A stretch of 64,000 nt of DNA from Xenoacremonium recifei (taxonomy: Eukaryota > Ascomycota > Sordariomycetes > Hypocreales > Nectriaceae): the NCBI GenBank assembly GCA_012184525.1, contig WOFQ01000015.1, positions 620,001 through 684,000 on the forward strand, given 5' to 3'. The position numbers and the translations under genes were made by a program. Positions 54,687 through 64,000 of this stretch are shown here, piece by piece. The notes under the pieces were generated by a model that saw nothing but the letters and a program-made list of their open reading frames with translations, did no database searches and was not told the DNA's origin. Positions within the stretch are counted from its first letter, which is position 1, and each line of letters begins with the position of its first letter.

Positions 54687-55871
54687 ATGTCGTTCCCCAT
54701 CTTAGACGATCCGAGAGCTCCCGAAGTTCACGCTAGCACTCTCATTCTCGCAAAGAATTCTTTGCTTTGCGCATGGTTCGGTGGCACAAAGGAAGGATAT
54801 GCTGATACAAAGATATGGCTGTCAGCTCGAAACCTCAGCCAAGCCGAAGCTGGTTGGTCTCACCCGCTGGCGATAGCAGCTGAGGGGGGACTTGCACACT
54901 GGAATCCTGTGTTTTTAAGATCCCCTTCCTCAGACAAGATATTTCTCTTCTACAAAGTTGGATCTCCAATCTCCTCGTGGTATACAAAGATCATTGAATC
55001 AGATGATGAGGGGCGGACATGGAGTAAGCCTCGAGAGCTCGTTCCAGGCGACAGAGGTACGTAGTAATTGAGAGTTGCAAGATCAAATGCCCTCTAACAA
55101 GGCGCAGGCGGTCGAGGCCCGGTCAAAAATAAGCCGATAGTGCTTCTGGATGGCAGTATTATCGCTCCCGCATCACTCGAAACTCCCGATGGTAGATGGG
55201 ATTGTTTCTCAGACATCTCCCAAGATGACGGCAGGACGTGGAGCCGGTCTGACCCTGTAGAAATAGACCGCGACAACTGGCCTGGGGAGGGGGCGATCCA
55301 ACCCAGCCTCATCAACTATGGTCACGGAAAGATATCAATGCTTACACGTAGCTCAACTGGATTTGTGGCCAGGTCTGACTCTGAAGATAGTGGGAGGACA
55401 TGGAGCCAAATGTACACGACACCATTATTCAATAATAACAGCGGTCTGGATGCCGTACGCCTGGAGAATGGAACATGGTTGGTGGTTCATAACCCTGTAA
55501 ACAAAAACTGGGTGAGGACAACTTACATATCAATCGTCTTCTGAGCTAACGAGAGGATCAGGGTGCAAGGACGCCGTTGGTTATATCAGGCTCTTCGGAT
55601 GAAGGTCAAACCTGGAAACCACTTGTCACTCTTGAGGATAAACCTGTACCCCAAGGGTTCACGCATATCCTAGCTTTAGATACGGTTTGTACCTCAAAAG
55701 GTCTAACCCTAGATTAAAACTGACTAATCTTAGGGGATTGTAAACGATGGCGCCAGTGAATTCAGCTACCCGGCGATTATAGATGATGGAAAAGGTGGTG
55801 CATTTGTTAGTTATACATATGAGAGGCGAGGGATCAAAGTTATCCATATAGCAGAGTCTCAACTGGCATAG
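54687..55871 (+). CDS. Asp-box (BNR) beta-propeller protein, sialidase-superfamily fold, 344 aa
   Basis: Exons 54687-55056, 55108-55511, 55562-55684 and 55734-55871. Four Asp-boxes of the S-x-D-x-G-x-T-W kind are visible: SDDEGRTW, SQDDGRTW, SEDSGRTW and SSDEGQTW, one per propeller blade. LILAKNSLLCAWFGGTKEG near the N terminus and DGSIIAPAS, IQPSLI and NNNSGLDAV (Arg/Asp regions) match the BNR_2-type sialidase-like family. There is no signal peptide, so it is likely cytosolic and acts on imported oligosaccharide. True sialidase activity is doubtful; other possibilities are rhamnose/glucuronate-cleaving propeller enzymes. Divergent from an MFS transporter. Confidence 0.85.
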
Positions 55872-56816
55872 ATATCCGAAGCAAACTTGGAAGCTCGGCT
55901 AAAATTCTTTCTCATCTTATTAAAAAGTGTTTCACCTAAATTTATAACGGAATTAAGTGATTTGCGCAAAACTATTTAACTTTTACGTAGTCACACGAAC
56001 GTCTTTCATCTGGTAAATACGGTTCAGCACAGTAACCTCAGGCAGTGAATTTTATTAGTCTAGGTTCATCCAGGAGTTTCATCCGTTTGACCTGTTCAAT
56101 TTGACTTGATTTTAAATCTGAGTAGATGCCGTTGCGAAAGAATTATGAAGGATATGGTCCGCAAGATAAACTACAGGGTAAGTAGGGACATCTTTTGTCC
56201 CGGTTTGTTGCGGCAATTTCTGGCGACGAATAACAGTGGCGCGTGTTGCGTGACCCGCCACGTGATGCATTCACGTGATGCGCGGTAAGCTCCGCCCAAC
56301 TTAGTCAAATATTAGTAATGAGCTTGAATGAGCCCGACGGGCTTAATCGAGCCACTGAAGGAACGGCGTTGCCTAGTACCTCAGGTAACGCTCAGTGCCC
56401 TCTCAAAAGGAGGTGTGCACGCTCATTTGCTTAGAAAAATCAAGGCTCTATTTTGTACACACTGAGTGCTCGGTCCCACCGCTTACGCAACAGCGCGATG
56501 CCTTGCGGCTGAGGGCTGGTGACATGGAATCCAGGCACGTGATTCCAGACCCAGTTTTCATTTGTGCCATGAGTCGGGAATTTGATAATAGTTTCCCCGA
56601 TATTTCACTAATGCATGACCGGAGTCGGACTCCGACGCCGACAAGGAATGTTATCCCTCCGCTGAGGGAGAGGCCGTGGAAAGAAGAGAAACGTCTGGAG
56701 TGGCAACTTCCGGGGTATAGACGAGTCAATCCTCTCCTCGGCCCCGGATACCAAGATCAGACTTTCTGTTTCCTATAAATACTCATGATTTCTTTGCTTA
56801 ATACCTACTACACGGG
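55872..56816. other. Intergenic; promoter of the next regulator
   Basis: TATAAAT at 56774-56780, 37-43 bp before the ATG. Holds the E-box palindrome listed separately. No gene. Confidence 0.5.
56259..56277. promoter_or_regulatory. Double E-box palindrome CACGTGA-N5-TCACGTG
   Basis: Perfect 7-bp arms around TGCAT, each arm containing the E-box CACGTG bound by bHLH factors. About 540 bp upstream of the Zn2Cys6 gene start. Role not shown. Confidence 0.4.
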
Positions 56817-58625
56817 ATGGAACGACGCGGGCCTAGCCATTTGGGACCGTACGGACAGGCTTGTAAGAGCTGTTTCAAGTCGAAATGCAAATGCGTCGCG
56901 CGTCAAGACGGCCCCGGATGTCAACGATGCTTCCGCTTGAAGAAATCCTGTCAGCCCTCCAATCCAGAAGATCGTCGACCTGCTCGGAAGAAGGAATCTG
57001 ACGCCAGAGTATCGCAATTGGAGAAGAAGATTGATGGTCTCATCTCAAGATTGGAGGCGCGAGGCGCACTTGATGCTCGTGATGGTGATCGAACACCAAG
57101 AAGAACATCTCAAACTCCTACCTTCAACCAACAAACCCCACAAATATTGGATTTAGGGGCTTTCAGTCCATCGTCAGGCGCGTTTACGAGTGCGAACGAG
57201 CATGAGGGATCCCAGCTACCCGGAGAGCAGTCTATTGAGGACGACCGAGTGAATGAGACTCTCCTCGGTACCTTTCGGTCACGCATGCTGCCTCACTTCC
57301 CGTTCCTGGATCTCCCGCCCAGGATCACAGCCCAAAAGCTGAAGAGTCAAAGGCCCCTTCTCCATCGAGCTATTGTCTGCGTAACATCTCAAAACCATAA
57401 GCGCAAAGTTACCTTGGAATTAAGACGGGCATTATCAGAAGCTTTCCTGGAAGAGGAGACGGACAAGATAGATCTGCTCCTCGCTCTGCTTACATATCTC
57501 TCGTGGGGGCGGGATCACGCTCATCTGATGTCCCGGCTCATGCTGCAGGCTGTTTCACTGGCATGTGAGATTAATTCCTATCCCGCCACAGGAGGCATGC
57601 ATGCTGCCGAAGTGAGGGATATTTTTTTCCCAGGAGCCTGCAGGTCTGACTCTCGTTTTGCGAGCAATTTTGTGGAACAACATCGTGCTGTGCTTGGATG
57701 TTTTGTGCTTAGCTCGGCTGTCTCGACCTACCTTGACCACAACATTGACGCATTACGTTGGACACCGCATATGGCTGAGGGCCTAGCCGTGCTTAGTGCA
57801 AGCCATGAGAGCCCGAGTGATGCTGCGTTTGCTGTTCAGATCCGCCTACAACTCCTAGCCGAGAAAAGCGTTCACATTTGGCACCAGCAACAAACAGAGC
57901 AGTCGGGACACATGCAGGCTCCAGCGAGGACGATACCAGCGGTAGCGGCTTCCGCGCTTTTATCGCTTGCGACGCTTCTTGAAGAGCTTCAGGGACTTCG
58001 GGCATCGCTCCCCGCTACAGGTATGGATACAGCTCGATATATTTCGCACGCGTGGGCAACTGAGCTTGCTATCAATCAAGCTCGGTACGCTGTTGGTTCT
58101 ATGGTACCTTTCATGGTCACACACTTCTCTGCGATGACCACCAACAGTGCAGATGGTCCTCCGAAAAACGGCGAGCGTGCAGGGTATCTCTGGCAATGTG
58201 TTCATTGTGCCAAAGCCATTATAGATGGCCTTCTTACCCTCTCAGCCTCTGACTTCGCCGGAATGTCTCTCGTTCAGTGGACACAGCTTTCACGTGGCCT
58301 CGAGGCCCTGTACCACCTTACTATGACCATTAATGATCCCTTTTGGGATTGCAACGCTGTCAATAGCGTAGTTGATGTGCGACAGCTCTTGGACCGTGTC
58401 GCCCAGAAACTACACTCGGCAGCTACAGCGGTGGCGGTAAAAAAGTATGGACCCGAGGACATATTCAGCGGCATCGCAGGCAGGATGAGTCGGCTTTGTG
58501 CGGACTTGAGGGCTAGCTGCGCGGCAAGAGAGCATGGTGCTAATGAGGATGCTCGTGCTCAATCAACATTTCATCGCAATGTTACGGACCTTTGGCATAT
58601 CCCTGTAAGCAACTATGACCCTTGA
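56817..58625 (+). CDS. Zn2Cys6 transcription factor (Leu3-like layout), 602 aa
   Basis: Single-exon regulator. Zinc cluster Cys16, 19, 26, 35, 38 and 45 (ACKSCFKSKCKC, then CQRCFRLKKSC), with an eight-residue loop. It is followed by a basic stretch and a coiled coil (RVSQLEKKIDGLISRLEAR, about residues 64-82). The middle region LLGTFRSRMLPHFPFLDLP, LLLALLTYLSWGRDH and LMLQAVSLACEIN fits the fungal-specific regulatory domain of Leu3-type factors. A TATA box sits 43 bp upstream of the ATG. An alternative 3' exon by a 36-bp intron at 58604 is conceivable but too short to trust. Convergent with the secreted protein gene; targets unknown. Confidence 0.9.
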   Translation: MERRGPSHLGPYGQACKSCFKSKCKCVARQDGPGCQRCFRLKKSCQPSNPEDRRPARKKESDARVSQLEKKIDGLISRLEARGALDARDGDRTPRRTSQTPTFNQQTPQILDLGAFSPSSGAFTSANEHEGSQLPGEQSIEDDRVNETLLGTFRSRMLPHFPFLDLPPRITAQKLKSQRPLLHRAIVCVTSQNHKRKVTLELRRALSEAFLEEETDKIDLLLALLTYLSWGRDHAHLMSRLMLQAVSLACEINSYPATGGMHAAEVRDIFFPGACRSDSRFASNFVEQHRAVLGCFVLSSAVSTYLDHNIDALRWTPHMAEGLAVLSASHESPSDAAFAVQIRLQLLAEKSVHIWHQQQTEQSGHMQAPARTIPAVAASALLSLATLLEELQGLRASLPATGMDTARYISHAWATELAINQARYAVGSMVPFMVTHFSAMTTNSADGPPKNGERAGYLWQCVHCAKAIIDGLLTLSASDFAGMSLVQWTQLSRGLEALYHLTMTINDPFWDCNAVNSVVDVRQLLDRVAQKLHSAATAVAVKKYGPEDIFSGIAGRMSRLCADLRASCAAREHGANEDARAQSTFHRNVTDLWHIPVSNYDP

Positions 58626-58686
58626 TTCATGCGTATCTAGGCAATTAGATATAATCCAACGTCTGAATGTGGCACTTTTTCCGGGC

Positions 58687-59558
58687 CTAGCAGGCAGTTT
58701 CACCGATCCAGTTTACCTGCATCTGCGCAGCATCAGAAGTGAGGTCTGACACGTCACCAGTGGCAGAGGTCGTCGCGAATACTGATTGATGGTAAATGAT
58801 TAGACTCAGCGAGCTAGGTCTATGGTAATCACACGCTTACCGTAAGGTCCATTGCCATTCAGGCCATCCACCAACTGGCCGACTAGGAAGTTCCACCCAC
58901 CTTGGATGGTGGAGCTCTCATCAGCAGAGAGCTGGGCGGCACTTTGAGTACCAGAACCACCAAGCAATACTCTCATATTCTGTACAGGTTTGAGTACTAA
59001 TTAGTCCAAGAAGCTATTTCAACCCATGATTCAAAACCAAGAAACGAACCTGTAAGCGACCACCGTTTTCTTTATACCCATCGAGGTCGCATGCTGAGCC
59101 CCCTACACCGATACATGTGTCGGCCTGAGTCTGTATGACATGTTGAGTTGCGGTGTCTATACTGAGCATTTACATTGTATACTTACGTAGTGGAGATTGG
59201 TCAGGCAATCGGCCACATCTGCCTCAGTTTGCCCAAATGGTGTCGTGTCGGAGGTGTTTGACCAACAAGCCTGCCAATACTGCCCATTGGCTCCTTCTCC
59301 ATAGGCTAGCCGGAAAAAAAGGCATTATCAGCACCCCCTGTGTTGATACAATATGATCAACTTACCGAACCAGTAGTTATTGTCAGACCAGGAAACAGAA
59401 TCGCAAGTGACCTGGTTTCCATTGAGAAGATCCTTTAATTCGTAGGAGGCCCAGGCTGCCAGACCACTGACGATAGTCTGGCGTTTTTCAACATGAACCG
59501 GCTTCGCTGAGGTCAAGCCAAGAGCTAGTGTAACGCTGAAAATCGAGGCGAAGTGCAT
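58687..59558 (-). CDS. Secreted protein of unknown function, 208 aa
   Basis: Five exons: 59366-59558, 59187-59305, 59050-59130, 58841-58979 and 58687-58781, with introns of 56-70 bp and an exact sum of 209 codons. Signal peptide HFASIFSVTLALGLTSA, then a Kex2-type KR site at residues 25-26. The mature chain holds six Cys (VTCDS, QACW, ADCL, DTCI, SACD and the final ETAC), suggesting three disulfides. Recurrent small-domain wording such as WSDNNYWFGAYGEGANGQYWQ is rich in aromatic and Gly residues. I do not recognise a family. It could be a cell-wall protein or effector. A TATATAA element lies about 130 bp upstream. Confidence 0.8.
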
Positions 59559-61032
59559 GGTGAAAGTACTCGTGTTTGGGATGAAGATTGTTTGATATGG
59601 TGTTATGAAAAGATATTTTCAGGTCTGCTAACTCACTGATGTTCTGGATTGATGATATCCCAGGACCAACGAAGGTTCGGAGGTCTTATATAGGGAAAAA
59701 GGCTCCCTAAGTTTGATCTTCAACAACCCCAGAAGTCTAGAGGAGGACAGTGTTGGTGCCTTGAATGACATCACATCTTTTCATAACAACGGCTTTAGAT
59801 TGATGCCTGACTACGACGACTTGCATTTTTCAGTGTCCCGGAATTGGGCACATGGATACCCGTGATGCTATGACGTCTTGATTGAAGTAGGACGCGATTA
59901 AAGAATCCTGACTGGGATATCCGGTGACGTTTCATTGGTCCACCTGTAAGAAATAAGGCTGTCCTCGAAGATCAATGGACCCGATCTTCTCGTGCGATCA
60001 TGTTACGACGAGAGCCCTGCAGCTTTGTATGTCCAATCCCAACTTCACGTGATCTACTAGCCTGCCACTGCTTTGAGCAATAAGTCAATAAACGTCTACG
60101 TTGGATGTTTTAAATTGGGCAGGTGCTTTTGTCGACTACTTAATTTGACCTCAATGGAAGAGGCCGGCTTTGATCTCATTTAGTACCACAGGAATCCCAG
60201 GAAGCAAATGACGTTTGCCACGGTTTTGGCGTGATTTCTGCTTGTGGGTTGGTGGTAAACATGCAACGAACCAGACTAAAGTGACGATCTTTTCCCTTCA
60301 ACATTTTCATGGTGGAGCTGAGCTTGTGCTATTTGGGCTGCTCGTATGACAGGTTGATCGTTCATTTAAAGTACCATACCAAAGTCCCTAGTCATACTTG
60401 GAAGATATATACCAGATTCGTACATAAGAATTGGCGACACGCTACCCCACGTTTGCGAAAGAGCCAATATTGCTTAGAGTGTTTCGTCATGCTAAGAATT
60501 GTCCCGCTCTAGACTGGTCTTGGCTTTGTCTTGTTGAATGAAGGGACCCGAGGAGATGATGCCTATCTTCTTGACTCGATCTGCGAATTCTCCAATGAGA
60601 TCGACACATAGAGCTCATGAATCATATTTATAGAGTGAGACTTTTTGCTCGGAATATTTTAATTATTCGCCCGAACAATTATGTATTCTATATTTGCCAT
60701 CAGAGCCCAGCTTCCGCCACCGAGAAGCTTGAGATCCATAGGTCGTACATAGCGTGTTTTTTGATCCCATGTAGAATGGCACTCTCTTGGACAAGCCTGA
60801 GAATTAATTTCAATTAGAAACTCCGGTTCTTTCATGCTGCGGATACCGGTCGGCAACATCTTTTAGACATGGTCAGACTAATCAAGATAGCTTTGGATTA
60901 ATGCAAGTCATATTGGATGGTTTCTTGATGCCTCGGAGAGCATGCGAAATTTAATTGCCAAGGGATAAAACCAAGCTTATTTTTCATATTTGAGCTTATT
61001 CTATAAATACATTTCATGAACTCCTCGATTTT
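59559..61032. other. Intergenic 1.5 kb
   Basis: Promoter of the secreted protein and 3' flank of the M20 gene; AT-rich toward 60600-61000. Short frames have no motif. No gene called. Confidence 0.5.
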
Positions 61033-62561
61033 TCAAAGTTTTGTTTTGATTGATCGAAGCTTATCATATTCCAGTACTGCATTGAGCAGAACTTGAGCTC
61101 CATTGCCACAATCTTGGGGCGAGCAATATTCAGCCGGGTTATGAGTGAGACCCTCCCTGCACGGAACGAAGATCATGGCCGTCGGTACTCTTGTCGAGGT
61201 ATGTACGCTATCATGACCCGCACCGCTGTACATTTTCCTTGTTAGTGAAGCGGCGCTCTCTCCAAACAAGATTTCTGATCCCTTCTTTATACAGTCGATG
61301 CATTCCGCATCAAAATTAGCGACCTTGGCATTCGAGTCAAGTTTCCATGAAACCTGACATCCACGGCCGGGAGTGCATCCTGCAGTCACCGATCCCACAG
61401 TCTCGCCTCGTGCAATTCTTCCAAAATCTTCCCGGAGTATGGCCTCCATCCGCTCAATCTTTTCGTCTTCACTTGATCTTAAATCAAGAGAGAAGGTTAC
61501 GACCCCCGGAACAGTGTTTGTACTCCCCGGCTCCAAACTGAGAAGGCCAGTAGATGCAAGTGAGGAGAACTCAGTAGCGACCTGGTGAGAACGCAAAATC
61601 ATTTGCGCACTCGTCAACAAAGCATCGGATCGATTCTCGAAGTTGGTGGCTCCGGTGTGGCTATCGCGGCCCGTCACTGTGATGGTGAACCATTTGCTCG
61701 CTTGAACCCCCTCGACCACGCCAATACATTGATTGGAGGCTTCAAGAATAGGACCTTGTTCTAGAGATTAGTTAGTGTGCCTGTCCTCTTAAGTAAACTT
61801 GATCTGAGAAACTGTACCGATATGCAATTCGAAGTGTGCAGCAAGTGGTGTGGCTGAATAGTGCGCTGGAGTCGACCCTAAATACCCTATTCGCGCCAGT
61901 TCTGATTTGACAGTAGTCCTCGGATCATCAATATCAGCGATTTGGTGTACTTCTTCAATATCTGTCGCTCCGGCCCATACTCCGGAAGCCATCATGCATT
62001 GAGGAAATCTCGCACCCTCTTCGCTATTTGGAGTCAGATTCAAACTCGGGTTCAGGGCACTAAACGATGGCTTACTTTGTCCAATCAACCACACCGATTG
62101 GGTACTCAGTCTCAATTCCTGCCTCATGAAGAGCTCTCAAGCAAGCAACTCCAGCAAGGACACCCAGGATGCCATCATATCTACCTCCTGCAGGTTGTGT
62201 ATCGAGGTGGGACCCCATAACCGTGGGCAAGCCTCCTTGCTTCCCGGGTCGGATAGCAAAGATATTGCCCATCTTGTCCACATGTACTGCACATCCGTAC
62301 TGCTGGACTGTCTCTACAAACCAGTCTCGGACAAGCTTGTCGGCATCACTCAAGGCCAAACGAGCCATGCCGATGTCTGTAGGTGAACTTCCATAGACTG
62401 TGAGCTACGTCGGGTTTAGTAAGATATACATTCTCAACATACCTGCCCCATCTTTGACCATGACCCCATTGTGCCGTGTAATGTATATCTTGCATTAACT
62501 TCTCTCTATCAATGGAGAGGGAAGGAATTTGGGCGGTTGGCTTCAAAGCGTGTAGCGCCAT
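61033..62561 (-). CDS. M20-family N-carbamoyl-L-amino-acid / allantoate amidohydrolase, 454 aa
   Basis: Binuclear metal amidohydrolase releasing ammonia and CO2 from N-carbamoyl amino acids, or acting on ureido compounds such as allantoate. Exons 62443-62561, 62076-62387, 61818-62023 and 61033-61760. The first acceptor is the AAG at 62388-62390, which restores GQRWGSSPTDIGMARL. Ligand motifs: GSHLDTQPAGGRYDG (His, Asp), NEEGARFP (Glu pair), FELHIEQGP (His), and YSGAGHDSVH (His). The dimerisation lid has FTITVTGRDSHTGATNF. The ATG at 62561 was chosen as the first true ATG. Divergent from an allantoate-type permease, which supports ureide or carbamoyl-amino-acid nitrogen scavenging. Confidence 0.92.
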
Positions 62562-63076
62562 TTGTGACCGTGGAGCTGCTGACTTGCAAAGGAAGTTTAC
62601 CCACGAGTAGGAATTGTGTATGCGCAGAAGCCTCAACTATACTAATAAATAAGAAGTCGAATTCGGCGGCCAAAATATTGGTTTGATGTAAGTCAGTTCA
62701 ATATCCTCACTAGACCCACACTAGAGCAATTCGGCGAATATGGCTCCATCACGATTCATATTCGCCGAAATTTCTGGGCGAGGTTTTCGGCGGGTTAGGA
62801 ATTAGTCATTCCTTATCTCGACGTATCAATAATCTATCGCCAATCGCAAGACAAATCCCTTATCAGTAACGGAGAATCCCCTTATCACCGGCGAATGTTC
62901 CTCGCCTGTCTTTCATATCTCTTCAGGTATGAAAGAAATTCTGACCAGAGCCGTATTGATACCTATCAAGTACGGAGATATCTGCCATGAATTGAACAGA
63001 TTAATAAAGTCCATCGACCCGTCCTTTACTCGGACCTCAGTATCGAAACCCATCTTTCGCAACAAACACATCTAAG
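62562..63076. other. Divergent promoter, amidohydrolase / permease
   Basis: Shared 515-bp region with the long palindrome (listed separately) and further CGGCG-type half-sites: TTTCGGCGGG near 62778 and CCGGCGAATGTTCCTCGCC near 62888, itself an imperfect inverted repeat. Confidence 0.5.
62730..62769. promoter_or_regulatory. Inverted repeat TTCGGCGAATAT-N16-ATATTCGCCGAA
   Basis: Perfect 12-bp arms (62730-62741 and 62758-62769). CGGCGAAT recurs near 62889. It lies about 170 bp from the amidohydrolase start and 310 bp from the permease start. Candidate binding site of a pathway-specific Zn2Cys6 regulator controlling both genes; role inferred. Confidence 0.6.
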
Positions 63077-64000
63077 ATGGACAACCCTAAAGACATCGTC
63101 GACGTGACAAACGCCGATTCCACACATAATGTCGGGAATGGGGCATTGGGCATGGGCGAAAGCACCGTATATGTTGACCCAGTTATCGAACGACGCACCA
63201 TTGCCAAATTCGACAAGTTTATGATGCCTCAGATGGCGTTATTGATGCTCATCGCGTATCTCGACCGTACCAATATTGGTTTGTTTAATCATGCCGACTT
63301 GAAATCCGGTGTTGTTGACAAAATATACAGGAAACGCTCGCGTGTTTGGTCTTGAAGAAGGCATCAACCTTGTTGGAACGCAATTCAACAATCTATCTAC
63401 TCTCTTTTATCCAACCTATGTTATCTTCGAGATTCCGTGGGTCATGGCCGTCAAAAAATGGGGTGCAAACGTTGTTCTTGCAATTGCTATGATAGGTTGG
63501 AGTGCGGTGACTCTCGGCACGGGCTTCATCCAGAACTATCACCAAGGAATTGCTTTGCGATTACTCCTTGGAGTCTTTGAGTCTGCTCTTTTCCCTTGCC
63601 TCGCATTCGTAATCTCGACTGTCTATTCTCGAGAGCAACAGGGAAAGCGAATAGCTGTCCTTTACGGCGCTATTGCTCTTTCAGGAGCGTTTGGTGGCCT
63701 CATCGCGTATGGGATCCAGCTGATGGGCAACAGAAGTGGGCTTGAGGCGTGGCGCTGGCTTTTCATTATCGAAGGATGCATTTCTTTTGCAGTTGGCCTG
63801 GCACTCTGGGTTAGCCTTCCACTGAGTTCCGAAAAGGCTTGGTTCCTCACTGCAGAGGAAAGCGCAATCATGAGTTTACGCATCCAGCGTGATTCTGCCT
63901 ACAAGGGAGAGGGCAAGTTTTCTTGGAAATACGTCTATATGGCTTTCACCGAACCTATGATCTATATTGCGGCAATAGGACTATTTTGCTCTTCCATTCC
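63077..64000 (+). CDS. MFS allantoate permease-like transporter (3' end outside window)
   Basis: Anion:cation symporter family. Exon 1 is 63077-63278, then a 52-bp intron, and exon 2 runs from 63331 past the window edge. The joint gives AYLDRTNIGNARVFGLEEGINL, the signature of Dal5/ACS members. QFNNLSTLFYPTYVIFEIPW, LRLLLGVFESALFPCLAFVI and WRWLFIIEGCISF follow. About six helices are present before the cut. N terminus 60 residues, cytosolic. Divergent from the amidohydrolase, so uptake of allantoate or carbamoyl amino acids is the best guess. Confidence 0.9.

Noticed and set aside
58604..58660. Extra 3' exon for the 56.8-58.6 kb regulator via a 36-bp intron
   Set aside because: The intron would be shorter than any other here and the added sequence has no recognisable conservation.
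1..64000. tRNA, rRNA, CRISPR arrays, transposon ends
   Set aside because: I looked for tRNA B-box-like sequences, regularly spaced repeats and long terminal or inverted repeats around transposase-like frames and found none I could support by eye; a dedicated scan would be more sensitive.

Overview
This window is nuclear DNA from a filamentous ascomycete (Pezizomycotina). The evidence is 48-75 bp introns with GTAAGT/GTATGT-type donors and CTAAC/CTGAC branch points, a heterokaryon-incompatibility (HET) gene, four intact Zn2Cys6 regulators, and many MFS transporters and secreted hydrolases. The mix of gene families resembles a Fusarium-like sordariomycete, but that is inference. Genes lie on both strands without operons. 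Most have introns, and I rebuilt their models by reading splice sites by eye. Gene ends are firm; internal exon borders may be off by a base or two.

Layout, left to right. At 1-868 (-) is a secreted SGNH hydrolase cut by the left edge. At 2272-3888 (-) is the HET protein, and at 4453-6251 (-) a secreted type-B carboxylesterase. At 7032-9169 (+) is a TRI12-type MFS efflux pump, at 10007-10903 (+) a DapA/NanA-family aldolase or lyase, and at 12453-13370 (-) a class II aldolase. At 14590-15971 (+) is a decayed FMN 2-hydroxyacid oxidase, at 16198-18336 (-) a Zn2Cys6 regulator, and at 19337-21075 (+) a decayed amino-acid permease. At 21732-23536 (-) is an anion:cation symporter, at 24370-26415 (+) a second carboxylesterase, and at 27826-28032 (+) a 68-aa cysteine-rich secreted protein.

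The 28-34.8 kb segment looks like a small catabolic unit. A fumarase/aspartase-superfamily lyase (-) is divergent from a Zn2Cys6 regulator (+), which is followed by a sugar transporter (+). CGGAATA...TATTCCG inverted repeats lie in the lyase/regulator promoter and again upstream of the transporter. The 35-50 kb segment is glycan-related: a remnant regulator, a GH115 alpha-glucuronidase gene with one frameshift, its divergent Zn2Cys6 regulator, an alpha-glucoside-type transporter, a dead CE12 esterase, and a clan GH-A glycosidase carrying a DNRLRE insertion (frameshifted, with a nonsense codon). At 50-59.6 kb are an SDR, a quinate/sugar transporter divergent from an Asp-box beta-propeller protein, another Zn2Cys6 regulator, and a 208-aa secreted protein. 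At 61-64 kb an M20 N-carbamoyl amino-acid/allantoate hydrolase is divergent from an allantoate-type permease that runs off the right edge; a long perfect inverted repeat lies between them.

Two themes stand out. First, candidate operator palindromes sit in divergent promoters. Second, there is repeated decay of metabolic and glycan-degrading genes, including loss of catalytic residues (His to Tyr in the oxidase, Ser to Leu in the esterase), Trp or Gln codons turned to stops, and single frameshifts. I saw no tRNA, rRNA, CRISPR array or intact transposon.
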